Translations under genes and position numbers: made by a program
The notes under the pieces: generated by a model
What the model was told of the DNA's origin: nothing
Seen by the model: only the letters and a program-made list of their open reading frames with translations
Databases searched by the model: none
Assembly: GCA_050998755.1 (NCBI GenBank)
Contig: JBPCPW010000085.1
Coordinates: forward strand, 34,925-98,924
DNA length: 64,000 nucleotides
Direction of reading: 5' to 3'
DNA from: JAXDLW01 sp050998755
GTDB taxonomy: Bacteria; Chloroflexota; Dormibacteria; DASZGP01
Shown here: one piece after another, positions 1-8,039 of the stretch
Layout of the letters: each line of letters begins with the position of its first letter
How positions within the stretch are numbered: position 1 is the first letter of the stretch

Positions 1-113
1 CCCGTGTGGGCCGCGTACGGGTTGGCCTTCGATGACCGCATCACCGGCAGGATCATGCTGATCACCAGGTAGACGAAGCCGATCCCCGCCAGCACCAGCC
101 CGACGGTTGTCAT
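1..113 (-). CDS. tadB: TadB-like pilus assembly membrane protein (5' fragment)
   Basis: Only the first ~37 codons are inside the window; the gene runs off the left edge. The ATG (113) overlaps the cpaF stop codon as ATGA. The visible residues start MTTVGLVLAGIGFVYLVISM and form one hydrophobic N-terminal segment, then a short basic stretch. Position directly after cpaF and the N-terminal membrane segment fit TadB, the inner-membrane platform of the Tad/Flp pilus that works with the CpaF ATPase. The family call rests on gene order, since the diagnostic T2SSF domain lies outside the window. Confidence 0.5.
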   Translation of the reverse strand, partial: MTTVGLVLAGIGFVYLVISMILPVMRSSKANPYAAHT

Positions 114-1378
114 GCGCCGATCTCCAGGGCGATCTTGGCCTCGCAGTCGGCGGGGTCCTTGACCCGGACGTACTCGCCGGTGAACTTCCCGTTCTCGTCC
201 TGCCCGGTGCGCTGGAACTTGAAGATGGTCTCCACCCTCACCTCTCCCTTGTTGTCGATGCCACAGAGCTCCGCCACTTCGATGACGCGGCGCGAGCCGT
301 CCGAGAGGCGCATGGTCTGCACGATCAGGTTGACGGCGCTGGAGATCTGCTTGCGGATGGCGGATACCGGCAGCTCCTTGGCCATCAGGATCATGGTCTC
401 GAGCCGGCTGATGGTGTCCTCGGGGTTGTTGGCATGGACCGTCGAGAGCGAGCCGTCGTGGCCGGTGTTCATTGCCGTGAGCATGTCGAAGGCCTCCTCG
501 CCGCGGCACTCACCGACGACGATGCGATCGGGGCGCATTCGCAGGGCGTTCTTGACCAGGTCGCGGATGCTCACCTCGCCCTGACCGGACAGGTTCGCGG
601 GCCGTGCCTCGAGGCGCTTGATGAAGGGGTGGCGCAGCTGCAGCTCCGCCGCATCCTCGATGGTGATCACATGCTGGTGGTCGGGGATGAAGCTGGAGAG
701 AATGTTCAGCAGCGTCGTCTTTCCGGAGCCGGTGCCGCCCGAGACCAGGATGTTCATCCGCGCCTTTACAGCGCGGGCCAGCCAGTCGGCCATGTCCTGG
801 GTCATCGCGCCCATGTTGACCAGCTGCTCGACGCCCAGTTTGTCCTGGGAGAACTTGCGGATGTTGATCGAGATGCCGTCGATGGCCAGCGGCGGCATGA
901 CCACGTTCACGCGACTCCCGTCGGGCAACCGTCCATTCACCAGCGGGTTGGACTCGTTGGCGGGGCGGTTGAGGGGGCGCAGGATGACCTGGACGATCTG
1001 GTCCAGGTGAGTGTTGTCCTCGAAGACCACACTGGTGGGCTCAAGTTTGCCCCTTTTCTCGATGAACACCCGCTTGGGGCCGCTGACGATGATCTCGGTC
1101 ACCGCCTCGTCGCGCAGCAGGTCGTCGAGTGGGCCGAAGCCGAAGATGTTGTCGGTGATGTACTGGAGGACCTTCTCCCGGTCCTCGACGCCCAGGGCGT
1201 AGTCGTTCATCAAGCGTCCGACCACCACCGCCAGGTCCTTCTTGGCGCGCTCCGGCCTGGTCTTGACCAGTTCCGCGAAGGCCGGGTCCGCCAGTTGCTC
1301 GTCGAGAACCCGGCGCCGAAGCTCGGCCTTGATCGGGGTCAGGTCACGCGGAGTTGCTGCCCGGACCGGCGCGGCCAC
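110..1378 (-). CDS. cpaF: CpaF/TadA secretion ATPase of the Tad pilus
   Basis: Type II/IV secretion ATPase that powers assembly of Flp/Tad pili at the cytoplasmic face of the membrane. The 422-residue product has the N-terminal domain typical of CpaF (residues ~20-130, including the NIFGFGPLDDLL segment), a Walker A GGTGSGKTT near residue 215, a Walker B region RPDRIVVGECRGEEAFDML, and a following His-box STVHANN. Length is normal. The annotated start is GTG at 1378, but the frame stays open 19 codons further to an ATC at 1435. That ATC lies just after a GAGAGGGG ribosome-binding-like run, and the intervening residues (IGVNKYLRKGG) look like a genuine N-terminus, so the true start may be non-canonical. 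Last complete gene of a leftward operon containing cpaE and several Ser/Thr kinases; its stop overlaps the next ATG by 4 bp. Confidence 0.93.
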   Translation of the reverse strand: MAAPVRAATPRDLTPIKAELRRRVLDEQLADPAFAELVKTRPERAKKDLAVVVGRLMNDYALGVEDREKVLQYITDNIFGFGPLDDLLRDEAVTEIIVSGPKRVFIEKRGKLEPTSVVFEDNTHLDQIVQVILRPLNRPANESNPLVNGRLPDGSRVNVVMPPLAIDGISINIRKFSQDKLGVEQLVNMGAMTQDMADWLARAVKARMNILVSGGTGSGKTTLLNILSSFIPDHQHVITIEDAAELQLRHPFIKRLEARPANLSGQGEVSIRDLVKNALRMRPDRIVVGECRGEEAFDMLTAMNTGHDGSLSTVHANNPEDTISRLETMILMAKELPVSAIRKQISSAVNLIVQTMRLSDGSRRVIEVAELCGIDNKGEVRVETIFKFQRTGQDENGKFTGEYVRVKDPADCEAKIALEIGA

Positions 1379-1478
1379 AGGGGCGGGTGCGTCCTCAACC
1401 GGTCCGCCCTTGCGCAGGTACTTGTTTACGCCGATGGAAGATCCCCTCTCATGTCAGGCAGGGCCACATGGTACTCGC

Positions 1479-3053
1479 TCAGCGCGGACTGCGCCATAGG
1501 GCGGCGGCGCCGCCGGCAAGCAGGAGGAGGCCCAGGCCGAGCGCCAGGAGGGGCGGGGTGCCTGTCGTCTTGGGGGTTATGCCGGCCCTGGGCAGGGTCG
1601 GGACATAGGGAACGTAGATCACCACGTCCTGGACCGTGAACGATGGCGAGGGGCTGGGCGAGGGCGTGGTATCGGCTGCCTGGTACTCGAAAGCGCCGAT
1701 GTCGCATTTCGTGCCCGTCCGGGCAGCAGCGCTGGCCCGTAGGATGCCGCGCTGGTCGCGGCTGGGCGGCGGGCACGGGCCGGCGACCGCGTCGGCGGCG
1801 GGGCTGGTGGGGCCGATGGCCCGGGTCCGGGTCGCGCCGCCGTTGTCTGCCAGCGGCCCCAGGCCGGCGCTGGTGGCCTGCTTGTCGCCTGCCGCGGTGA
1901 ACAGGCAGGACAGCCCATCGTCGATGTTTGAGCCCCCGCTGGCCAGCGGGGGTCCCTTCGGGCTGGTGGTGTCCTCGATCTGGGCGCATTCGTCTAGAGG
2001 GTTGCCGTTGACGATGCTGCTCGTCAGCGTCGCCGAGGTCGAACCGAACGCCTCGGCCATGACGGCGGCCCCCCGCAGCGGGGTGGGGGTTGCGACGTTC
2101 CTGGCCGCGCGGGGCCGAGCCTGGCCGAGGATGATCGGGTTAAGGCTGTTCGAGCTGAAGGTCACATTGGTCGCGGAGGTCGGGCCGCTGTAGCTGTACA
2201 GCCCTCCGCCGCGTTGGGCGTTGTTGCCGTCGATGGTGTCGTTGAGCAGGTGGAGTTCGGACGTCGCGTAGATCCCGCCACCGTCGCATAACGAAAGGCA
2301 GTGGTTGGAGGCAATGGTGGAGTTGTAGATGGTGTTTGGCGTGCTGGCGTAGACTCCGGCCCCGCTGGCGTCAGCGACATTGTTGCTGATGGTCACGTCG
2401 TGGAGGATGGAGGGCGGCCTGAAGGAGCCCATCAACGCGATCCCGCCACCGTACCCGCCCACGGCCTGGGGGTCGGACCCGAGGATCGCCCGGTTGCCGG
2501 TCACCACGGAGTTGCTCAGGTCCAGCGACCCGTAATAGACCAGGATCCCACCGCCGACATTGCCGGGGTAGCTGGGGTCCGCTACGGCGGTCCCGCCTCG
2601 GACCGTTACCCCGCTGATCCGCACGGTGCTTTGGATATCGAAAACCCGGTCCTGGACATCGTGGGCGTCAGCGTGGCTCTGCTCGATGATGGTGGTGGCC
2701 GCCCCCGCGCCGACGATCTGGATCCCATCGACCACCAGCTCCAGGTCTCCGCCGGCCGCAGTGTCTGCGTCGGCTGGCACCGGCTCCGTCAGCACGTAGT
2801 CACCCGCCGGGAGGTTGATGATCGTGCCACCCGTGCGCCGGCTGTTGGCGAACTGGACGGCCTTGCGCAGGCTGCAGGGGTCGTGGCAGTCGGGGTGGGT
2901 GTTGCTGTTGGCGGTGCCGACGATGTCCAGCTTTGTGTTCACTGTGACCTGCAGTGGCGCCGCGGCACTGGCGCTCACCACCACGGCCGCCGCCGCCGTC
3001 GCCACCCCCAGGACGATGAGCACCCAACCGAGCCTCTGCGCCACCGGTCTCAC
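1479..3053 (-). CDS. Secreted parallel beta-helix surface protein with LPxAG-type C-terminal anchor
   Basis: A 524-residue exported protein. Residues 1-31 form a signal peptide. A CSLRKA motif (C60) matches the CSLREA-type domain found at the N-terminus of bacterial right-handed beta-helix surface proteins. Repeated Asn/Gly-rich strands with V..NN and I.....I patterning continue to ~residue 430, ending in DIGAFEY, a motif typical of choice-of-anchor Q domains. The C-terminus has LPRAG (from ~487), a hydrophobic span and RSPR, which is the architecture of a sortase substrate. Start GTG overlaps the kinase stop as GTGA, so it is translationally coupled to the Ser/Thr kinase upstream. Probably a wall-anchored adhesin or polysaccharide-interacting protein; ligand unknown. 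Confidence 0.75.
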   Translation of the reverse strand: MRPVAQRLGWVLIVLGVATAAAAVVVSASAAAPLQVTVNTKLDIVGTANSNTHPDCHDPCSLRKAVQFANSRRTGGTIINLPAGDYVLTEPVPADADTAAGGDLELVVDGIQIVGAGAATTIIEQSHADAHDVQDRVFDIQSTVRISGVTVRGGTAVADPSYPGNVGGGILVYYGSLDLSNSVVTGNRAILGSDPQAVGGYGGGIALMGSFRPPSILHDVTISNNVADASGAGVYASTPNTIYNSTIASNHCLSLCDGGGIYATSELHLLNDTIDGNNAQRGGGLYSYSGPTSATNVTFSSNSLNPIILGQARPRAARNVATPTPLRGAAVMAEAFGSTSATLTSSIVNGNPLDECAQIEDTTSPKGPPLASGGSNIDDGLSCLFTAAGDKQATSAGLGPLADNGGATRTRAIGPTSPAADAVAGPCPPPSRDQRGILRASAAARTGTKCDIGAFEYQAADTTPSPSPSPSFTVQDVVIYVPYVPTLPRAGITPKTTGTPPLLALGLGLLLLAGGAAALWRSPR

Positions 3054-4921
3054 GTGGCCCCGAATCCTGCGCAGGCCCAGTACATCGGCTGCTCCGAGGA
3101 GAGGGTGTGCTGACCTGCGCCGTCAGTCCAGGACAGGGTGTAGGTGGCGCTTCCGTATACCGGGTTCATGGTGCGCGTGAACCCGGGCTGCGACTGCGGG
3201 GCCGAGGCCGTCGCGCCGTGCGTTCCCGCGGTCCCCGCGCGGATCGTGTCACTGACGTGGCCGCCGGATACCCTGGCCCCGTTCGCCCAGTTTATTGCCC
3301 ACGTTATGGTCACCGGGATGTCGCCGGTGGATGGGTTGCTGAAGTCGTACTGCTCGGCGATGCTCCAACCACCGTCGAAGGTACAGTCCATGCCCCGACT
3401 GGACGGGTAGGCGGTGGACTGGCTGTAGTAGGGCTGGCCGTCGCTGTAAAACCCGCAAGTCAGGGTGGGGCTGGGCGTGCTGTAGTCAGAAGTGCACTGA
3501 TCGTAATAGACGCGCTGGTTGCTGATATTGAGGGGGGCGGCCGGGTACTTGTTGGCGATGATCACGAACGTGTGGCTGGGCGAAGGTACCGGGCGGGCGG
3601 CGATCGACCGCTGGGGGCTGGGGACGGTGGGGTTGGCGCTCGGTGCGTTGGCGCTCGGGGTGATGCCGGTCGGGCCGCCGGACGTCGGGGATGGCTCCGG
3701 ACTGACCGAGGGGGCGGTCTCGGGGGAAGTGCTGGGGGTGACCTGAGGCGACGGTTTCGGCGTCGGGGAGGCCAAGGCAACCGCCCCGTTGGACGCCCGC
3801 GCGGACCCGCCGCCATTTGTGCTGTTGCCACCGGCGCTGCTCTTGTTGTGGAGCGCGAGGTAGCCACCGCCCACCGCCAGGACGGCAACCAGAGCGGCGC
3901 CGGCGATCCAGGCGCTGGCCCCCATCACCCCGCCGCTGCCCGCCGCCGCACCCGCAGCGCTGGCCACCGCGGCGGTGCCCACCGCGCCGGCCGCCGCCAG
4001 GCCACCGGCGGTGGCCAGCATCGCCAGCAGTCCCATACCGGCGCCGACGGTCGCAGCGACCTTCTTCTTCACTGAGGAACGCTTCTCCCAGTCGGCGCCG
4101 TAGGCTTCGACCGCCGCGGCCTCCAGTGCGGTCAGCATCGCTTCAGCGCTCTGCGGCCGGTCGGCGGGGTCCTTGGCCAGGCCGCCCGCAAGCAGGCCGG
4201 TCATGGCGGGGCCGAGTTTGGGGTTGACGGTGTGCGCGTCCGGTACCGGAGCTTCCCGCTGCATCCGCATCACAGCGAGTGGGTTGTCAGCCACAAACGG
4301 CGGCCGCCCGGTAAGCAGTTCGAAGAGCACCGCACCGGCGGAGTAGAGGTCTGAACGCGCGTCCAGGGTGCCGCCGCCAACCATCTCCGGGCTCATGTAG
4401 GCAGGGCTACCTGCCGGCATGCCGCCGGCGGCCCCGGGCCCCGACTGGCTCGCAGCCTGGCCGAAGTCAGCCAGCTTGCTCACTCCCTCACCGTCCAGGA
4501 GCACGTTCTCAGGCTTGATGTCGCGGTGGATCAGGCCGAGGCTGTGGGCGTGTGCCAGTCCCTGCAGGGCACCCTTGATGACGCCCAGGGATTCCTCGGG
4601 GGTCAGCTCGCCGGAGTGCTGGACAAGTCCGCGAAGCGACGCACCTTCGATCAGCTCGCTGACCAGGTAGTCGTTCTTCTCACGCTGGAAGAAGTCGAAG
4701 ACCCGCACGCAGTGGTCGTTGTCGAGGCGGGCCATGATCTCTGCCTCGGCGCGGAAACGCTCGCGGAAGACAGGGTCGGCGGTGAGCTCGGTGCTCAGCT
4801 CCTTGAGCGCCACCCGGCGATCGACGAATTCCTGGTAGGCGAGGTAAACGGTGCCTGATGCACCGCGGCCCAGGACGCCCCGGACCTGGTAGTCGCCGAT
4901 GTTGCTGGGAAGCGAAGACAA
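3050..4921 (-). CDS. Transmembrane Ser/Thr protein kinase with extracellular sensor-like domain
   Basis: Hanks-type kinase of 623 residues. Kinase domain spans residues ~10-270: glycine loop GRGASGTV (18-25), ATP lysine in VALKEL (K40), catalytic HRDIKPEN (D134), DFG-equivalent ADFGQA (D152) and PAYMSPE. A juxtamembrane YGADWEKRSS motif is shared with two other kinases in this window. Then comes a long Ala/Gly-rich hydrophobic region (~290-360), a Ser/Pro/Thr-rich stalk and a ~150-residue C-terminal extracellular domain with several Cys residues and no PASTA repeats. Starts at TTG with AGGGG upstream. Sits between cpaE and the LPxAG surface protein in the Tad operon, suggesting control of pilus or surface functions; substrates are unknown. 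Confidence 0.92.
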   Translation of the reverse strand: MSSLPSNIGDYQVRGVLGRGASGTVYLAYQEFVDRRVALKELSTELTADPVFRERFRAEAEIMARLDNDHCVRVFDFFQREKNDYLVSELIEGASLRGLVQHSGELTPEESLGVIKGALQGLAHAHSLGLIHRDIKPENVLLDGEGVSKLADFGQAASQSGPGAAGGMPAGSPAYMSPEMVGGGTLDARSDLYSAGAVLFELLTGRPPFVADNPLAVMRMQREAPVPDAHTVNPKLGPAMTGLLAGGLAKDPADRPQSAEAMLTALEAAAVEAYGADWEKRSSVKKKVAATVGAGMGLLAMLATAGGLAAAGAVGTAAVASAAGAAAGSGGVMGASAWIAGAALVAVLAVGGGYLALHNKSSAGGNSTNGGGSARASNGAVALASPTPKPSPQVTPSTSPETAPSVSPEPSPTSGGPTGITPSANAPSANPTVPSPQRSIAARPVPSPSHTFVIIANKYPAAPLNISNQRVYYDQCTSDYSTPSPTLTCGFYSDGQPYYSQSTAYPSSRGMDCTFDGGWSIAEQYDFSNPSTGDIPVTITWAINWANGARVSGGHVSDTIRAGTAGTHGATASAPQSQPGFTRTMNPVYGSATYTLSWTDGAGQHTLSSEQPMYWACAGFGAT

Positions 4922-4980
4922 GCGCAGTTACCCCTGTTGGTGTGACGACATAGTACGTGCAGGTGCCTGCGAACGCCGGA

Positions 4981-6207
4981 CTACTTCTTGCCCGCGGCGC
5001 CCCCGACGCCGAGGAAGGTGGCCAGGCCGGCGACCGCTTTGCCCACGCCCGAGCTCGCGACCTTGGCATAGGGCTCGTGCTTTTCGACGAAGCCTTCCAT
5101 GAACTTCTTGTCGTCGGGGATGGTCGCGGCGACGGCCACGGGCATGGGCACCTCCAGCTTCTTCTTGCTGCTGCGGTTGACCACCAGGAAGCAGCGGTCC
5201 TGCACCCGCAGGTCGCGGGCCTCGATCATCGGCCCCAGCACCAGGTTGAGCATCCGTGCCACCTTGATCTGGCTGGGGATGTCATCGGGGGTGACGACCA
5301 GGATGCGGTCGGACTGGAACAGCGCCGGGGCGGTGAACATGTCGACGGTGTTGGGCAGGTCGAGCACCACCACGTCGAAGTTGTTGGCCAGGATCTGGAC
5401 CAGGGCTTCCATGTGAGTGGAAGGGTCGGCGTAGTCGTCGATGGCTGCTGGGTCGTCAAGGGCGCAGAGGATGTACAGGTTGTCCTTGCGGTAGCACTTG
5501 TTGAGCAGGATCTCCTCTGAGATCACCGCGCCGGCCTCCGCCGGGACCCGTTCCATCTTGCCCTCGGCACGCACCAGGATCTCATCAACCAGCGGTTTCA
5601 GGCCGAGGACGCTGGACCGCTTCATCTCGGTGACGTCGAAGAAGTAGGACTGGCTGCCGTTCTGCAGGTCGAGGTCGACCAGGAGAACCCGAAGTGAGGC
5701 ATCCTGGGCGATCTTCGAGGCCAGCGCGGCCGCCAGCAGGCTGGTGCCGGACCCACCGCGAGGGCTGTAGCAGGCAAACACCTGGCCCTTGCCACCGGAC
5801 TTCCGCGGCTGCACCGCGTCGAGCTGGCCGGGGGCGGACAGCACGGGCATGCTGGGCATCGAGGATTGGGCCGGCGGGGTCGGTGCGAGGGGCGTTTCCA
5901 TCGGTGACGCCATGGGGCTACCCATAGGCCCGGGTGCGGGGAAGCCCCCGGTGCCGTCAGATGGCGCGTCTGGCATCGGACTCGGCTCAAAGGAGGGTGC
6001 CGGGAAGGCAGGCGCGTCCAGCACCGCCGGCCCGGCGCTCCCGGTGGGCTCGCCCACCAGGCGGTAGGGGAACCGGGCGCTGTGGGCCTGCGCCGACTCG
6101 AGGTTGAGGAAGGCCGCCATGACCTGGTTGCCGGCGGAGGCCTGCTCGCTCACGATGCGCGTGAGTCGGGCGCGGTTGGGTGAATAGGCGACGACCTTGT
6201 CGGTCAT
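4981..6207 (-). CDS. cpaE: CpaE/TadZ-type MinD/ParA-family pilus localization ATPase
   Basis: A 408-residue protein. The first ~135 residues are a Pro/Met-rich, probably disordered region. A MinD/ParA-like domain follows, with FACYSPRGGSGTSLLAAALA in the P-loop position (~144-163), LLVDLDLQNGSQSYFFDV as the switch region and VLDLPNT as Walker B. TadZ/CpaE proteins mark the pole for Tad secretion assembly. The P-loop has T where ParA/MinD members carry the GK[T/S] lysine, so nucleotide hydrolysis may be weak or absent, as reported for some TadZ proteins. ATG preceded by AGGAGAGGAAC. Flanked by kinase genes on both sides in the same transcriptional direction. Confidence 0.88.
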   Translation of the reverse strand: MTDKVVAYSPNRARLTRIVSEQASAGNQVMAAFLNLESAQAHSARFPYRLVGEPTGSAGPAVLDAPAFPAPSFEPSPMPDAPSDGTGGFPAPGPMGSPMASPMETPLAPTPPAQSSMPSMPVLSAPGQLDAVQPRKSGGKGQVFACYSPRGGSGTSLLAAALASKIAQDASLRVLLVDLDLQNGSQSYFFDVTEMKRSSVLGLKPLVDEILVRAEGKMERVPAEAGAVISEEILLNKCYRKDNLYILCALDDPAAIDDYADPSTHMEALVQILANNFDVVVLDLPNTVDMFTAPALFQSDRILVVTPDDIPSQIKVARMLNLVLGPMIEARDLRVQDRCFLVVNRSSKKKLEVPMPVAVAATIPDDKKFMEGFVEKHEPYAKVASSGVGKAVAGLATFLGVGGAAGKK

Positions 6208-6229
6208 TTAGTTCCTCTCCTCTTCAGTC

Positions 6230-8002
6230 TTAGGGGCAGCGATACTGTACGCCCGCGGCGTTGGAATCGAGCGCGGTCGGCTTCAGAACCTTGAGGTGGG
6301 CGGCACCGCTGGTGCTGCCGTTGCCGGTGTAGGTGAACTGCAGCGCGACGTCAAGCTCCTTCTGGCCGCTCTGCACGTTCTGGATGGTATCGGGGCCTGC
6401 CGCCGGCGTTCCGTCGGGCTGGATCCAGTGGTAGGTGATATCCCCGGAGCCTCCGTTGAGCAGGATCTTGCCGATGAATTTGTACTGGGCCTGGGGGCAA
6501 TGGCCAACAGCGGGGTCGGCAGCGACCTGCACGCCGGTGACGACGACCGCCGGGCCCGATGTCCGCACCACGAAGTACCAGAACGCGGCGGCGGCAAGCA
6601 GCGCGAGGATCAGCACGAGGACCAGGGCGCGCAACAGGCGCGCCGCGAACCCCCGGCCCTGTTTGGTTTTCGGCGGCGTGTAGACGGGCGCCTGGACCAC
6701 CGGCATGGAGAATGCCGGTAGTGCTGGGAGCGGTGCCGCGGCCGGATGCGCGGCCGGCGGGGGCACGAACGACGGCGCGCCCGTCGGCTGACCGGCGTGG
6801 ATCGACTGGGGTGGTTGGATCACTGTCGAGTCACCCCCGACCGGGGCTCCGTGCACCATGGTCTCGTCACCCATCGGCTGGACCATTGTCGCGTCGGGAG
6901 CGGCGCCGATCGCCATGGTGTCGTCGGGCGAGGCGGACGGCCGGACCATCGTCTCCTCGCTGCCCGCCATCAGGGCCGTCGTGTCGATTGGCGAGATAGT
7001 CCACTGCGGGGGATCCGGCGGCAGCGGGGTGGCGCCGGCGACCGAGGTGGCGGCAGGTAGTGGAGCAGTCGGTACGGTCTGGGTTGCCCCCGCTTCCTGC
7101 GCGACCGCCTGCGGCGAAGGGGGGGCAAGCGCGGCCGCGATCACCGAGAGGTCGGACTCTCCCGCCCACCCGGGCCAGGACTTCTGCGCGGCGTCGGCCA
7201 GCTTGACCCAGAAATCGCCCGCGCTCTTGGGCCTTTTCTTGGGGTCCTTGGCCAGGCCGGCGAGCAACACGTCCTCCACCTTGGATGGAAAGCCGGGGAC
7301 CAACTGGCTGGGCCGCGGCGGCGGCGTGGAGATGTGGGCTTCGACGCTGGCCATGACGTTTCCAGGCACCGGCGGGAAGGGCAGCCTGCCCACCAGCATC
7401 TCGAAGCTCATGACCGCGAGGGAATACACATCGGCGCGCTGGTCGATCTCCGCCGCGCCCGCGGCCTGCTCCGGGGACATGTACGACGGCGTGCCCAGGA
7501 TGGTGCCCACCTGGGTCACAAAATTGCCCTGGCCCCCCATCATCTTGACCAGCCCGAAGTCGCCGAGCTTGCACATGCCGGTGGTGGTCACGAAGATATT
7601 GCCGGGCTTCAGGTCACGGTGGAGGATGCCCTGCTTGGAGGCGTATTCCAGCGCCGCTGCCACTTCGCTGATAACCCGCAGGGACTGCCCGGTGGTCAGT
7701 TTGTTGCCCGTCATGACCGCCTTGAGTGAGGGGCCATGGACGTACTCCTGGACCATGTAGAGGTCGCTGCCGACGGCCTCCAGGTTGTAGATGCCGACCA
7801 CGTTGGGGTGGTTCATCTTGGCCAGCGCGCGGGCCTCGCGACGGAAGCGCTCCAGGGCCTGGGGGTCGCCGTTCCACGCGCCGAGCACCTGCTTGATGGC
7901 GACAAAGCGGTTGAGGGCGGTCTGCCGGGCGAGGTACACCGAGCCCATGGCGCCCTTGCCCACGGCCTGGATGAACTCGTACCCGGCGAGGTTGTTACTC
8001 AC
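6230..8002 (-). CDS. Transmembrane Ser/Thr protein kinase with repeated [DE]xTM linker motifs
   Basis: A 590-residue Hanks-type kinase. Key residues: glycine loop GKGAMGSV (15-22), K37 in FVAIKQV, catalytic HRDLKPGN (D130), GDFGLVKMM (D148) and SYMSPEQ. The linker (residues ~345-400) carries five spaced acidic-x-Thr motifs (EETMV, DDTMA, DATMV, DETMV, DSTVI) that look like autophosphorylation or FHA-docking sites. One TM helix lies at about 455-480 (LLRALVLVLILALLAAAAFWYF). A ~110-residue extracellular Ig/PKD-like domain follows (ITYHWIQPDGT), with two Cys (HCPQ, YRCP) that could form a disulfide. Starts at GTG. This is the most divergent of the four kinases: it lacks the YGxDWEK juxtamembrane motif. 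Confidence 0.92.
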   Translation of the reverse strand: MSNNLAGYEFIQAVGKGAMGSVYLARQTALNRFVAIKQVLGAWNGDPQALERFRREARALAKMNHPNVVGIYNLEAVGSDLYMVQEYVHGPSLKAVMTGNKLTTGQSLRVISEVAAALEYASKQGILHRDLKPGNIFVTTTGMCKLGDFGLVKMMGGQGNFVTQVGTILGTPSYMSPEQAAGAAEIDQRADVYSLAVMSFEMLVGRLPFPPVPGNVMASVEAHISTPPPRPSQLVPGFPSKVEDVLLAGLAKDPKKRPKSAGDFWVKLADAAQKSWPGWAGESDLSVIAAALAPPSPQAVAQEAGATQTVPTAPLPAATSVAGATPLPPDPPQWTISPIDTTALMAGSEETMVRPSASPDDTMAIGAAPDATMVQPMGDETMVHGAPVGGDSTVIQPPQSIHAGQPTGAPSFVPPPAAHPAAAPLPALPAFSMPVVQAPVYTPPKTKQGRGFAARLLRALVLVLILALLAAAAFWYFVVRTSGPAVVVTGVQVAADPAVGHCPQAQYKFIGKILLNGGSGDITYHWIQPDGTPAAGPDTIQNVQSGQKELDVALQFTYTGNGSTSGAAHLKVLKPTALDSNAAGVQYRCP

Positions 8003-8039
8003 GGTTCAGAAGTATGGGGCCGCCCGCGAAGTTGCTTTC

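Noticed and set aside
107..1639. A 510-codon plus-strand frame across cpaF
   Set aside because: Antisense shadow of cpaF and the beta-helix gene; no domain, and high GC3 creates long false frames.
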